Positions 36,484-44,953 are shown, counted from the first letter of the stretch. The stretch is DNA of 64,000 nt from CAIUGU01 sp965279735 (GCA_965279735.1 OZ257260.1:3968001-4032000); one strand, 5' to 3'. Numbers and translations are program-made. The notes: generated by a model from the letters alone, not told the origin.

Positions 36484-37590
36484 ATGGCACTCAAACGACC
36501 TCGCTGGCAGGCAGGCACCGTCGTGGTGCTCGAGCACGTTTCCCGGATCCTGCGGGACAATGCTTTAGGTGATCCGCACGTGCGCAAACTGGCCGTGTGG
36601 TTGCCGCCCCAATACGATGAAGCTGCCACGCAGGGGCGCGGCCAACGCTTTCCGGTGCTGGTCGACATGGTCGGCTTCATGGGCTCCGGGCTTTCGCATG
36701 TCGCCTGGAAGGGTTTCAGCGAGAACGTTCCCGAAAGGGCGGCGAGACTGGTTCACGAAGGCAGGATGGCGCCCGCCATCATCGTCTTTCCCGACTGCTT
36801 TACCGCGCTCGGTGGCAACCAGTACGTGAATTCATCGGCCATCGGTCGCTATGCCGACTACCTGACGAAGGAAATCGTCCCGTTCGTCGATCGCGAATTC
36901 CGCACCCTCGCTGCACGTGAACACCGGGGCTGCTTCGGCAAGTCTTCGGGCGGTTATGCCGCCGTAATTCACGCGATGAAGTATCCGTCGACCTGGGGTG
37001 CAGTCGCAGACCACTCCGGCGACAGTTATTTCGAGGTCGTCTACGGCCACGACTGGCCGAACACCCTCAATGAGCTCGCGAAGTACCGTCCCAAGGCGTT
37101 CAAGAGCGGGCCCTACGACGTCCTGAAAATGGAGCAAGGCGCAGATCGCGGCCTGGATGACGGCCGGGTGCGGCGCTTTCTGGAGAAGGTGTGGAAGAAA
37201 GCAAAGCTTTCGCACGCGGAGGGGCATGCCATCATGAATCTCTGCATGGCGGCTACCTACGATCCGGACCCCAAGGCACCCAATGGTTTTCGACTGCCGT
37301 TCAATCTTGAAACGGCCGAGCTGATTCCCGCGCGCTGGCGGGCCTGGCAAAAGCACGACCCGGTCAATCTGGTGCAGCGGTATCGGCGGAACCTGAAGAC
37401 TTCACGAGGCATCTACATCGATTGCGGTTCCCGCGACCAGTACCACATCCACTACGGTTCGCGTCTGCTGTCCAAGCGTCTCGCCATCGCCGGCATTGCG
37501 CACACTTACGAAGAGTTCGACGACACGCATTCCGACATCGACTACCGGATGGAAGTATCGCTGCCGTTCCTGACCAAAGCGCTGAAATGA
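36484..37590 (+). CDS. Alpha/beta-hydrolase, esterase D/enterochelin esterase-like
   Basis: A 368-residue hydrolase-fold protein. The nucleophile elbow is CFGKSSGGYAAVIHAMKYP (GxSxG). LAVWLPPQYDEAA and FPVLVDMVGF resemble the putative esterase family that includes Fes and esterase D; HSDIDYRMEVSLPFL near the end supplies the catalytic histidine region. No signal peptide is visible. It follows the MscS gene by 12 bases and overlaps the next small gene (ATGA), so it is part of the trehalose operon. Substrate unknown. Confidence 0.87.
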   Translation: MALKRPRWQAGTVVVLEHVSRILRDNALGDPHVRKLAVWLPPQYDEAATQGRGQRFPVLVDMVGFMGSGLSHVAWKGFSENVPERAARLVHEGRMAPAIIVFPDCFTALGGNQYVNSSAIGRYADYLTKEIVPFVDREFRTLAAREHRGCFGKSSGGYAAVIHAMKYPSTWGAVADHSGDSYFEVVYGHDWPNTLNELAKYRPKAFKSGPYDVLKMEQGADRGLDDGRVRRFLEKVWKKAKLSHAEGHAIMNLCMAATYDPDPKAPNGFRLPFNLETAELIPARWRAWQKHDPVNLVQRYRRNLKTSRGIYIDCGSRDQYHIHYGSRLLSKRLAIAGIAHTYEEFDDTHSDIDYRMEVSLPFLTKALK

Positions 37591-37844
37591 ATTCCTCGCA
37601 ACCTCCCGGCTCCCGGGGCGACCGGCCCGAGGTGGTTCATCCAAAGAAAATCAACTGGCGCGGCTTCAGTTTCGAGGTGATTTCATACCAGCCCTTCACC
37701 GATGAGCAGGCGTTGAAAGTCGTCGAGGATTACATCCGCACCAATCCCGGCGGCCTCAAGAAAAAATTCCAGCACGAGGTGATCCAGGTGCGGACTGCGC
37801 TGAGCAGGGACGAGGCGGCCAGGCTCGGGCCAACCGCTGATTAG
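37587..37844 (+). CDS. Small conserved-looking hypothetical protein
   Basis: An 85-residue protein that I do not recognise. Its start overlaps the esterase stop (ATGA), good evidence that it is translated. The body reads KKINWRGFSFEVISYQPF then TDEQALKVVEDYIRTNP, a short beta/alpha arrangement, with a basic stretch GLKKKFQHEV. No membrane segment or signal peptide is seen. It is the last gene of the trehalose/MscS operon and probably serves a role linked to it. Confidence 0.7.
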   Translation: MNSSQPPGSRGDRPEVVHPKKINWRGFSFEVISYQPFTDEQALKVVEDYIRTNPGGLKKKFQHEVIQVRTALSRDEAARLGPTAD

Positions 37845-37856
37845 ATGAAGGCCCGG

Positions 37857-37880
37857 AAAAAAGGGGCCGTCCATGGCCCC
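37857..37880 (-). terminator. Intrinsic terminator for the RDD membrane protein gene
   Basis: Read on the minus strand, a perfect 6-bp GC stem (GGGGCC/GGCCCC, loop ATGGAC) is followed by six T residues (37862-37857). It lies 20 bases past the stop of the minus-strand gene ending at 37901. The convergent small gene may use its complement. Confidence 0.82.
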
Positions 37881-37900
37881 TGCAGGGAGAGCGCCTCTGA

Positions 37901-39535
37901 TCAGAGGAGAGAGACACCCTTGGGCATGCGGACGATCGTGGTGCCGGCAATCTTGTCGTGCCACGACTGCTTCTGTTCGTCGAAGATCACCCAGATGAAG
38001 CCGAGGCCTGCCACGACTAGTGAGAGGAAGCAGCCGAGCGCCCTGACCACTGCAGTTGGCCAGTCGATGGGGCGACCATCCAGGCGGATGACTTTCAGGC
38101 CGCAGACAATGCCGCCGATGGTGGTGGCCTTGAGTTTCCACATCACGGCGCCGTAGATCGCGAGCAGGATCAGGCTGACCGAGCCTGGCCCATCGATGAA
38201 GGCCGTGAGAATGCCGAGCAGGATCGCATCGATGAACAGTGCGGCCATGCGGATCCAGAATCCTGCCCGCGGCAGGGAAGCCGTATCGAGAGCCGTGGGC
38301 GTCAGTGGGGCAGTCGGGGCTTCCGCAGTCGTGCTGAAAAGTTCTGCGGTAGCGCCGGGATCGATCGCAGCAGAGGTGTTACCAAGCCCGGAACCCGATG
38401 CTCCTGCAGTCGCTGTCGCCACTACCGGAGGATGGGCTGCCTGCCACGCCAGCAGCAGCGTGTAGACCACGACGCCAAGTCCGATGATCCCGAGCAGCTT
38501 GTAGACGATGAAGCCCAGCACGGGCACGAGATAGATGCCTAGTACCACGATACCGCCGAGCAGCACCGCAGCGGCCGGGTGGGCCCACGGCCCTTCACCG
38601 AAGAAGCGGGTGCCGCGGCGGCCGAGCCAGGCGAGCATGACCAGTTTGCCGAAGAGTCCCGTCAGGAAAAGAGCCATCGCCAGGAACGGGATCACCGCGA
38701 TGCCGATCACGGTGACCACCAGCAGGATAAACAGGATCGGAGTCAGTACCACGGTCAGGACTGCAGCGAGCAGCGAGGGACCGGGCCTCGTTTCCATTGT
38801 CTGGACGCACTTCTCCACGCTGCTGCCGAAGAGCAGCGCGACGACAACGTAGAACGCAAGGAAGACGAGGGCGACGGTCCAGGCCCAGCCGAGTCCTGGC
38901 GCAATCGCCAGAGGCCTGGCATAGACCAGGCAGTTCTCTATCCACGCGCGCGCCCAGTCGAGGTTGCCGAACGACATGGTCTTGAAGATGCTGTTGATCT
39001 GTCCATCGACACGGGCTGCCGCATCGCGCATCAGTGAGCCACCAATGATCACGATATCGTTGCCGATATCCGCATCGGGACCGAGTTCGACGTTGCCGAG
39101 GATCGCAACCACATCCTCGTCCACACGGCCATTCACATAGACATTGCCGAGAATCGCGACCGTGCTTTCTCCCACTGTCCCGGTGCTCCGGGTATTGCCC
39201 AGAATGGAAACCACGGATTCGCGCACATCGCCTTCGCTGGTGGCCGAACCGAGAATCGCCACCACTGCATTGGTGGATTCTCCTGCAGCAAGAAAGGCGT
39301 CATCGCCAACTGCAACCACGGCGTCATCCCGGCCGGAGCGGCGACCGCGGTTCCTGTTCGTACTGGAATCGTCATCGGCTTCGACCTCGACCGTATCCGC
39401 AGGAGTAGCCGTTTCAACCGCTGTGGCTGGCGCATCTACCGGAGGAGTCGCGGCCTCTTGCGCGAGCAATGGCAGCGATGCACAACCGAGCAGTACGAGG
39501 ACCAGGCCGGGAAAGAAACGAGGAGAGGAGTTCAT
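37901..39535 (-). CDS. Membrane protein with bactofilin-like repeats and C-terminal RDD domain
   Basis: A 544-residue protein. A signal peptide or signal anchor is followed by an acidic/low-complexity stretch (VEVEADDDSSTNRNRGRRSG), then a repeated polymer-forming unit of the pattern VVAILGxxxxxGxVxExVVxILGN (about residues 85-165), four to five hydrophobic helices (about 205-370), a Ser/Thr/Ala linker and a terminal RDD domain (RAGFWIRMAALFIDAILLGIL ... IDWPTAVVRALGCF). RDD domains are membrane segments of unknown role. The repeats suggest a beta-helical region outside the membrane. Upstream on the same strand lie a membrane protein and an ECF sigma factor gene, which may control it. Confidence 0.82.
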   Translation of the reverse strand: MNSSPRFFPGLVLVLLGCASLPLLAQEAATPPVDAPATAVETATPADTVEVEADDDSSTNRNRGRRSGRDDAVVAVGDDAFLAAGESTNAVVAILGSATSEGDVRESVVSILGNTRSTGTVGESTVAILGNVYVNGRVDEDVVAILGNVELGPDADIGNDIVIIGGSLMRDAAARVDGQINSIFKTMSFGNLDWARAWIENCLVYARPLAIAPGLGWAWTVALVFLAFYVVVALLFGSSVEKCVQTMETRPGPSLLAAVLTVVLTPILFILLVVTVIGIAVIPFLAMALFLTGLFGKLVMLAWLGRRGTRFFGEGPWAHPAAAVLLGGIVVLGIYLVPVLGFIVYKLLGIIGLGVVVYTLLLAWQAAHPPVVATATAGASGSGLGNTSAAIDPGATAELFSTTAEAPTAPLTPTALDTASLPRAGFWIRMAALFIDAILLGILTAFIDGPGSVSLILLAIYGAVMWKLKATTIGGIVCGLKVIRLDGRPIDWPTAVVRALGCFLSLVVAGLGFIWVIFDEQKQSWHDKIAGTTIVRMPKGVSLL

Positions 39536-39556
39536 GGAGTCACCTTGAAATAGCTT

Positions 39557-40027
39557 TCAGCGGGAGGCCTGAAATGCCCGATAGCCGAGTGCACTGATGC
39601 CGAAGAACAGCACGTAGAGAGTGAGGATCATCCCGCCGCCGGCATACAGCCAGAGCGAGGGAATGCTGACAGAGAGCGCGCGCCAGGCTGTGCCGAGGCT
39701 GAACGCGAGATCAACCGCAGCGCGCATCCAGGAAATGCCCGGAGCTGCAACGGCCATCTCCGTGGTCTCGATGGAAGTCAGAGCCGCAGTCACGAGATCC
39801 CAGAGAGAAAGCCCGAGTTTCACGAAGCCAACGGAAGTCGCGAGAAACACGAAACGCGCCGCCATCGGCCAATGCAGGAAGCTCTGGTGCCACCACGGCA
39901 GCGCTGCGCGGGTAATGGCCGCCAGCACCCGGTTTTCGAGCGTGCCGGGTGCCTGCTTCGGCGGCAGGTCAGCGAGTACACGCCCGACGAGGCGTTCGAG
40001 TTCGGCCGGGTCAGGGGTTGGGCTCAT
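39557..40027 (-). CDS. Small membrane protein, candidate anti-sigma factor
   Basis: A 156-residue protein with about 65 cytoplasmic residues (ELERLVGRVLADLPPKQAPGTLENRVLAAI), then two or three membrane helices (FVFLATSVGFVKLGLSLWDLV; SLWLYAGGGMILTLYVLFFG). No zinc-finger HxxxCxxC is present. Its start overlaps the stop of the ECF sigma factor gene (ATGA). Position and topology match membrane anti-sigma factors, but the sequence alone does not prove it. Confidence 0.72.
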   Translation of the reverse strand: MSPTPDPAELERLVGRVLADLPPKQAPGTLENRVLAAITRAALPWWHQSFLHWPMAARFVFLATSVGFVKLGLSLWDLVTAALTSIETTEMAVAAPGISWMRAAVDLAFSLGTAWRALSVSIPSLWLYAGGGMILTLYVLFFGISALGYRAFQASR

Positions 40028-40611
40028 GGGTTCATCCGTGCCGCGGTAGAGGGTCCGTGCTCGACGAGGCTGCGTGCGAGCTGTGCACGAGCCCTGAAAA
40101 TATCGGTCTTGAGCTTCGAGAGAGAGACCCCGAGTCGGGCTGCGATGTCTTCATAAGGCAGTTCTTCAAAGTGGTAGAGCACAAGCGGCACCCGCTGATG
40201 TTCCGGAAGCTTTGCGAGAGCGGCTTCCACCAGTTGGCGGCGGTCCTGCGCATCCATGGCATCGAACAATTCGTCCGACATCCCTTGTGACATGAGCCAG
40301 GCGGGTTCTGCCTCGTCATCCCCATCATCGTTGCGATACTCGGAGAAGAACCGCCACCGGCGTCGATACCGCGAGAGATGGTTCAGGCTCAAATTGGTAG
40401 CCACCGTCTTCAGCCATCCGCCCGCCGTGGTGCTGGTCCGCAGGTGATCGAAGTTTTCATAGGCCTTCATGAAAACTTCTTGGGCGATGTCCTCCGCCTG
40501 CGCGTCGTTGGCGGTCAGCCGCGAGGCCGTGGAAAACACCATGTTCTGATAGGCACGCATGAATTCTGCGAACTCCGCTTGGGCCACCGGTCCTGAAGAA
40601 GGTTTCTGCAC
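40024..40611 (-). CDS. ECF-type RNA polymerase sigma factor
   Basis: A 195-residue ECF sigma-70 factor. Region 2 is clear (FMRAYQNMVFSTASRLTANDAQAEDIAQEVFMKAYENFDHL), followed by the linker and region 4 (LPEHQRVPLVLYHFEELPYEDIAARLGVSLSKLKTDIFRARAQL). It directs RNA polymerase to stress or envelope promoters. The neighbouring membrane protein overlapping its end is the natural regulator. No autoregulatory ECF promoter could be matched upstream. Confidence 0.92.
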   Translation of the reverse strand: MQKPSSGPVAQAEFAEFMRAYQNMVFSTASRLTANDAQAEDIAQEVFMKAYENFDHLRTSTTAGGWLKTVATNLSLNHLSRYRRRWRFFSEYRNDDGDDEAEPAWLMSQGMSDELFDAMDAQDRRQLVEAALAKLPEHQRVPLVLYHFEELPYEDIAARLGVSLSKLKTDIFRARAQLARSLVEHGPSTAARMNP

Positions 40612-40811
40612 TGGGATAGGTTCGTTTAAGCCCAGAACACCGGACGGCGCGGAAAGTTGCGGGGAAGACCCGGAAGTTCTCGATCAATCGGGGTCTCAGG
40701 ATAGATGCCGGCCCCTGACTGGCAAGTGATTTGTCACTTTCCCTGCGTCCAAGGGAGTAGGGTGCGTGCAGCCGGTCGCTTTGACCGGCCAATCTGTCCG
40801 GGAGCGCACCT

Positions 40812-41114
40812 ATGTCCGTTTACGCCTTGCTCGAGAACGTCAAGGTGAATACGACGGGACTTGAAAGCTCCATCCGTCAGTCGGGCAATCACGCGCCGCC
40901 TGCCAAGATGTTCCTGCAGATCGCCATCACGGGGACCGCCAGTGTCCAGTTGCAGGTGAAAGTGGTGAAAACCGCACCCTGGATCGATTTTGGCGCCCCG
41001 TTCTCGATTCCTGCGGTGATGCACCTGGATCCCCTGCCGTTCATCCGTGCCATTGCATCCGACATGGGGAGCGATGCTTCCGTTTCCGTCTGGGTGGCAT
41101 GGGGCTGGTATTGA
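40812..41114 (+). CDS. Hypothetical protein of 100 residues
   Basis: Not recognised. The sequence MSVYALLENVKVNTTGLESS, a hydrophobic middle (MFLQIAITGTASVQLQVKVVK), and a C-terminus rich in aromatics (VSVWVAWGWY) give a mixed beta pattern without signal peptide. It is translated in the same direction as the transglutaminase gene that starts two bases after its stop, so the two are coupled. A link to that enzyme is likely but unproven. Confidence 0.6.
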   Translation: MSVYALLENVKVNTTGLESSIRQSGNHAPPAKMFLQIAITGTASVQLQVKVVKTAPWIDFGAPFSIPAVMHLDPLPFIRAIASDMGSDASVSVWVAWGWY

Positions 41115-41115
41115 G

Positions 41116-42024
41116 TTGGCCAAGCTCCGCATCCACCACCGGACAACCTATCGCTATCGACAGCCGGTGGTGCTCGGGCCTCATCGACTCATGCTGCGTC
41201 CCCGCGAGAGCCGCGATCTGCGACTGATCCTGAATACGGTGACAGTTACGCCTGCTGACGTGCTGACCTGGGCGCACGACGTTTCCGGCAATACGGTTGC
41301 CACTGCGACCTTCGCAACCATGGCGGACACGCTGGTCATCGACAGTGTTGCCGAACTCGAACTCACTGCCACGGCCTGGCCCGTTTTCGACATCGCTGCG
41401 TACGCGATCGTCTATCCGTTCCGTTACGCGGACGACGACTGGGCGGACCTCGGTGCCTTGACCACGCGACAGTACCCGGACAAGGCGGGGCGCCTGCAAA
41501 GCTGGGCGCATTCGTTCGTGCGAGGCACTTCCACGGACACGCTGGCGCTGCTGAAGGACCTGAGTCTCGGCGTTGCGGAGAGGATCAAGTACCAGAGCCG
41601 GGAAGACGAGGGCACGCAATCGCCGGTCCATACGCTGGATCGTGGCTGGGGCTCCTGTCGGGATTTTGCCGTGCTGTTCGCTGAAGCGGCCCGCAGCCTC
41701 GGGTTCGGTGCGCGGATCGTTTCGGGTTATCTCTACAACCCCACGCTGGATCGCATCGGCTCCGGCGGGACTGGATCCACGCACGCATGGGCGGAAGTGT
41801 TCGTGCCCGGCGCTGGCTGGATCACCTTCGATCCCACGAATCGCAGCGTAGGCGGTTTCAATCTGATTCCCGTTGCCGTCGTCCGCGACATCGGCCAGGC
41901 AATTCCGGTCGCCGGCAGCTTCATCGGTGCGAGCAACGTGTTTCGCGACATGGTCGTGGAAGTGACCGTCTCATCGGCCAGGCAACCTGCCCCCGACAAG
42001 CCAGGCGTCATTCCCGTCAGTTGA
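41116..42024 (+). CDS. Transglutaminase-like cysteine protease family protein
   Basis: A 302-residue protein. The N-terminal beta-rich domain (IHHRTTYRYRQPVVLGPHRL) is the bacterial transglutaminase N domain. The core has the Cys of RGWGSCRDFAVLFAEAAR, then His in STHAWAEVFVPGAGW and Asp in ITFDPTNRS, the catalytic triad. No signal peptide is seen. The TTG at 41116, two bases after the previous stop, is preferred because the domain starts there; a longer in-frame reading overlaps the upstream gene. It may cross-link or cleave amide bonds. Confidence 0.88.
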   Translation: MAKLRIHHRTTYRYRQPVVLGPHRLMLRPRESRDLRLILNTVTVTPADVLTWAHDVSGNTVATATFATMADTLVIDSVAELELTATAWPVFDIAAYAIVYPFRYADDDWADLGALTTRQYPDKAGRLQSWAHSFVRGTSTDTLALLKDLSLGVAERIKYQSREDEGTQSPVHTLDRGWGSCRDFAVLFAEAARSLGFGARIVSGYLYNPTLDRIGSGGTGSTHAWAEVFVPGAGWITFDPTNRSVGGFNLIPVAVVRDIGQAIPVAGSFIGASNVFRDMVVEVTVSSARQPAPDKPGVIPVS

Positions 42025-42048
42025 CGCGGGGGCGCTGCGGATTACTGA

Positions 42049-43371
42049 CTACTCGGCGAAGAGTGTCGGCGCGCGAATGATCTTGAACGCGTCGGGCAAC
42101 GATGACGTGTTGGTGCGTGATGCCCCGAATGCCCGCGTGAAGGACAGGTAGACGGACACGATGTCTGCGGTCGCAGCGAGCGACCTACCGGCTGTCATCG
42201 TCAGTGAGTTGAAAGTGCTGAGGCGCATGCGCTGGGTGAGGGCTATCAGCGCGGCTTCCACATCGGCCTGGGTCGTCTCTGTCGCATAGACGACCGCGAT
42301 GTCACTGGCCTGTCCGGTTTTCATACCCAAGCTTGCCACCGTGCTGCGGGCTGCAGGATCGGCTGTCGCAATAGTCCCCACTCGACGAAAACCTGCGGAT
42401 TGCACGAGCGTCCGGACGTTCAGATCGAAGAGGGAATTGGTGTGCTCAAAGCTGAAACGCGCGAGCCAGCCGGAGTCCTGCAGATCCTTGCTCGATGCCA
42501 CGCCGACCGACGCTGTCCCCAGGGAATTCACTTGCCGCGCCAACCCGAAGCCGACAGTCCCTCCCTGGCGGTCGAGGTACTCGCCGTGACCCTCCACAGT
42601 GAAGCCGAGGGGAATTCCGCACAGCACGCGGGTATTGGCAAACCACTGGCCGTAGGAATTGCTCGCGAGCGCAAAATCCTCACGGACACGGCCGAGGTCC
42701 ACCGCATAGTCGCTGCAACCACTCTCCTTCAGCTTGATTCCAGTCAGCAGCGGCTGCGTGACTTTCACGGTGCGGCCCAGCGAGTCGCGGGCGACGAAAC
42801 TCACCTTGTTCGCGCCAGCAACCTGTACCTTGCCGTCGAGAGATAACCCTTGTCTCGCAAGTGCTGTATCGCCAGCTCCCGCGCTGCTGAATAACGCATC
42901 GACGCTGGAGGGCAGCGTCGCGATGCCGGGAGTAGCTAGTCGGGTAGTCGACACGACGTCATCCCGCACTCCGGATCCCGCGCCCAGTTGTACGCCTGCA
43001 AAGCGCACCGGATTGCCCTCTGCGCCAGGAACGCTGACGGCATCTCCCAGCCGGACATGGGCGTCGCCGTTCTCCAGCTGTCGCGTCCAGCTCGATTCGA
43101 GGCGTGTCACTTCCGGAACCTGTGCATTCTTTGACGTGGCGAAGCTCGATTTGACGGTGTCGGATTCCGTTGCCAGCGTCGTCCTGAACAGCGATTCGCC
43201 GGCCTTGATCCGCTCGGTTGTCAGGAAGACTGGCGCAGGAACCGATCCCGCGGCCTTGCCCTCAATTGCGACAGGCGCTGGGAGATTCGTGGCAGTGCGC
43301 GGGGCGGAAGCGCAGCCCGCCAGACTGGCGAGCGCGAGAGCCATGAAAAAAATACCGGGTCGGTGTGCCAT
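42049..43371 (-). CDS. Lipoprotein derived from the barrel of an archaic fimbrial usher
   Basis: A 440-residue protein with a lipoprotein signal (FFMALALASLAGC). Residues about 95 to 400 resemble the first half of an archaic chaperone-usher barrel: RLESSWTRQLENGDAHVRLGD, VRFAGVQLGAGSGVRDDVV, FVARDSLGRTVKVTQPLL, KLKESGCSDYAVDLGRVRED and FTVEGHGEYLDRQGGTVGFG. Full ushers are about 800 residues and also have an N-terminal chaperone-binding domain, a plug and C-terminal domains, which are missing. No chaperone or pilin gene is adjacent. It may be a decayed usher with a new lipid anchor or a protein with a new role. The frame is intact throughout, and it is on the minus strand next to a structured leader. 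Confidence 0.72.
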   Translation of the reverse strand: MAHRPGIFFMALALASLAGCASAPRTATNLPAPVAIEGKAAGSVPAPVFLTTERIKAGESLFRTTLATESDTVKSSFATSKNAQVPEVTRLESSWTRQLENGDAHVRLGDAVSVPGAEGNPVRFAGVQLGAGSGVRDDVVSTTRLATPGIATLPSSVDALFSSAGAGDTALARQGLSLDGKVQVAGANKVSFVARDSLGRTVKVTQPLLTGIKLKESGCSDYAVDLGRVREDFALASNSYGQWFANTRVLCGIPLGFTVEGHGEYLDRQGGTVGFGLARQVNSLGTASVGVASSKDLQDSGWLARFSFEHTNSLFDLNVRTLVQSAGFRRVGTIATADPAARSTVASLGMKTGQASDIAVVYATETTQADVEAALIALTQRMRLSTFNSLTMTAGRSLAATADIVSVYLSFTRAFGASRTNTSSLPDAFKIIRAPTLFAE

Positions 43372-43433
43372 GAGAACTCCCGGAAATCAGCGAATGGCAA
43401 AGATGCGCTTCATCGCCGTGAAGAGCAACGTTA

Positions 43434-43465
43434 ACTCCGCATGCACGTTCTGAACGTGCCGGAGT
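43434..43465. other. Hairpin in the leader of the usher-like lipoprotein gene
   Basis: Outer arms ACTCCG (43434-43439) and CGGAGT (43460-43465) enclose inner arms GCACGTT and AACGTGC (43443-43459) with a three-base bulge. It lies 63-94 bases before the minus-strand start. It could be a transcribed leader structure or a protein binding site. Confidence 0.5.
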
Positions 43466-43551
43466 CACAGATAAAGGCAACGGGATTTTTTTCCGGGCCA
43501 TACTGTCGCGTGTGGGGAACACGCGCAGGGACAGCCGTTGCAGGCGGCCGG

Positions 43552-43827
43552 TCAGTTGATCGTGACGTTCCTTTCCGGCGCGGGCTGCTCGCCTTGGGTC
43601 AGCAACTCGTCCAGCAAGTGCGACCCGTTGGCCTTCACCAGCTTGAGGAAATTGAGCGTGTTGTTGGCGGGACCCGCGAGCGCGAAGCGGACGTTCACGA
43701 GCTTTGTCCGGACCAGTGAAAATTCCCCGCCGTAGAAGAAGACGATGCAGTCCCTGATCTCGCAGTCGACGAACTCGTTGTAGTCCAGTGTGACGTCGGT
43801 AGCGAAGGTCTGCTTCACGAAGCGCAT
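43552..43827 (-). CDS. Hypothetical protein of 91 residues
   Basis: Not assigned to a named family. The sequence alternates short strands (LDYNEFVDCEIRDCIVFFYG, then GEFSLVRTKLVNVRFAL), a pattern similar to pentapeptide-like or beta-helical small proteins, then FLKLVKANGSHLLDELL. There is no signal peptide. GGAG precedes the ATG, and it begins 13 bases after the uppP stop on the same strand, so it is probably co-transcribed with uppP. Confidence 0.72.
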   Translation of the reverse strand: MRFVKQTFATDVTLDYNEFVDCEIRDCIVFFYGGEFSLVRTKLVNVRFALAGPANNTLNFLKLVKANGSHLLDELLTQGEQPAPERNVTIN

Positions 43828-43840
43828 GGGTCTTCTCCTG

Positions 43841-44647
43841 CTACCAGCGTACGAGGCCGGTCCACGCGGTCACGAGAATCACGATGCCGAAGACGATGCG
43901 GTACCAGGCGAAGGCCGCAAACGAATGACGGGCGACGAAGCGCAGAAGGAATCGCACTGCCAGCAGTGCGCTGATGAAGGCAATGACCGAACTGAGTGCA
44001 AGAGGTTGCAATTCCGCGGTGGTGATGCTGTCGCGTGCTCCCCATAGCTTGTATGCCGTCGCTGCGAGCAGCGTTGGGATCGCCACGAAGAACGAGAATT
44101 CCGTGGCTGCCTTGCGCTGCATGCCGAGAAAGAGTCCGCCGATGATGGTGGCCGCGGAGCGGCTGGTGCCCGGAAACAGAGCCAGTGCCTGGAACAAGCC
44201 GATCTTGAAGGCATCGAGCGGCCGCATGTCGTCGACCGATTTGATGGTCTCGACGTGCTGCCTGCCCTCAGCCCACAGGATCACGATGCCGCCGACGATG
44301 AGGGCAATGGCAACTGGAACAGGTGCAAAGAGCACTGCTTCTATCCCGTCTTCAAACAACAGGCCCAGTACCGCGAGGGGCAGTACCGCGACGAACAGAT
44401 TGAACACAAATCGCCGCGCCGGCTCCTCCGAAAAGACGCGGAGCGCGGTTTGCGACAACCGGACACGATACTCCCAGCACACTGCGAGGATGGCCGCGCC
44501 CTGGATGATGATCAGCTGCCGGTCGGCGGCGTCGCCTTCGAGCCCGAGCAGCGATTTCGTGAGGATCAGGTGCCCGGTGCTCGAGACCGGCAGGAACTCC
44601 GTGATGCCCTCGACCAGTCCCAGCAGGATCGCATCAAGCCAGCTCAC
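43841..44647 (-). CDS. uppP: Undecaprenyl-diphosphatase (BacA/UppP)
   Basis: A 268-residue polytopic membrane enzyme. LVEGITEFLPVSSTGHLIL carries the glutamate-rich active site, and LFPGTSRSAATIIGGLF the second signature with the catalytic serine/arginine. It converts undecaprenyl diphosphate to the monophosphate carrier used in cell-wall synthesis; loss gives bacitracin sensitivity. The start is GTG at 44647. Confidence 0.96.
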   Translation of the reverse strand: MSWLDAILLGLVEGITEFLPVSSTGHLILTKSLLGLEGDAADRQLIIIQGAAILAVCWEYRVRLSQTALRVFSEEPARRFVFNLFVAVLPLAVLGLLFEDGIEAVLFAPVPVAIALIVGGIVILWAEGRQHVETIKSVDDMRPLDAFKIGLFQALALFPGTSRSAATIIGGLFLGMQRKAATEFSFFVAIPTLLAATAYKLWGARDSITTAELQPLALSSVIAFISALLAVRFLLRFVARHSFAAFAWYRIVFGIVILVTAWTGLVRW

Positions 44648-44749
44648 GACAACACCTGCCGTGTAGCTCCAGAATCAGGGCCGTGAATCATCTGCTCTCC
44701 GGTACTTGTCGCATTCGGCTTGTGTGCCGCGGCGATTCTACCGTTCCGG

Positions 44750-44953
44750 CTATTTCGGGGGATTCTTTCTTCCCAGCTTCGCGTGCGCGGCGGATTGCTT
44801 TGCATGCGACTTGCCAGTCGCTTCCGTCGGCCAGCCCTGGCCGCCCTGCTTTTTCTGGAGGGCCTGCTTGATCGTGTTTGCCCAGCTTTCCTGGGGCTTC
44901 GCGGGTGCGGGCGCCTTGCCGGCTTTTGCGCTTGATTTCTTCTTCGTGGCCAT
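44750..44953 (-). CDS. Small basic hypothetical protein
   Basis: A 67-residue lysine/alanine-rich protein (MATKKKSSAKAGKAPAPAKP, then SWANTIKQALQKKQGGQGWP, ending AKLGRKNPPK). The Lys/Ala/Pro head resembles histone-like or nucleic-acid-binding tails. GAGGT lies ten bases before the ATG. An overlapping frame starting seven bases earlier gives a less protein-like sequence. Function not known. Confidence 0.55.
   Translation of the reverse strand: MATKKKSSAKAGKAPAPAKPQESWANTIKQALQKKQGGQGWPTEATGKSHAKQSAAHAKLGRKNPPK

Noticed and set aside
40612..40811. ECF-type autoregulatory promoter upstream of the sigma factor
   Set aside because: GAACTT and CGTC elements occur but not at the required spacing.
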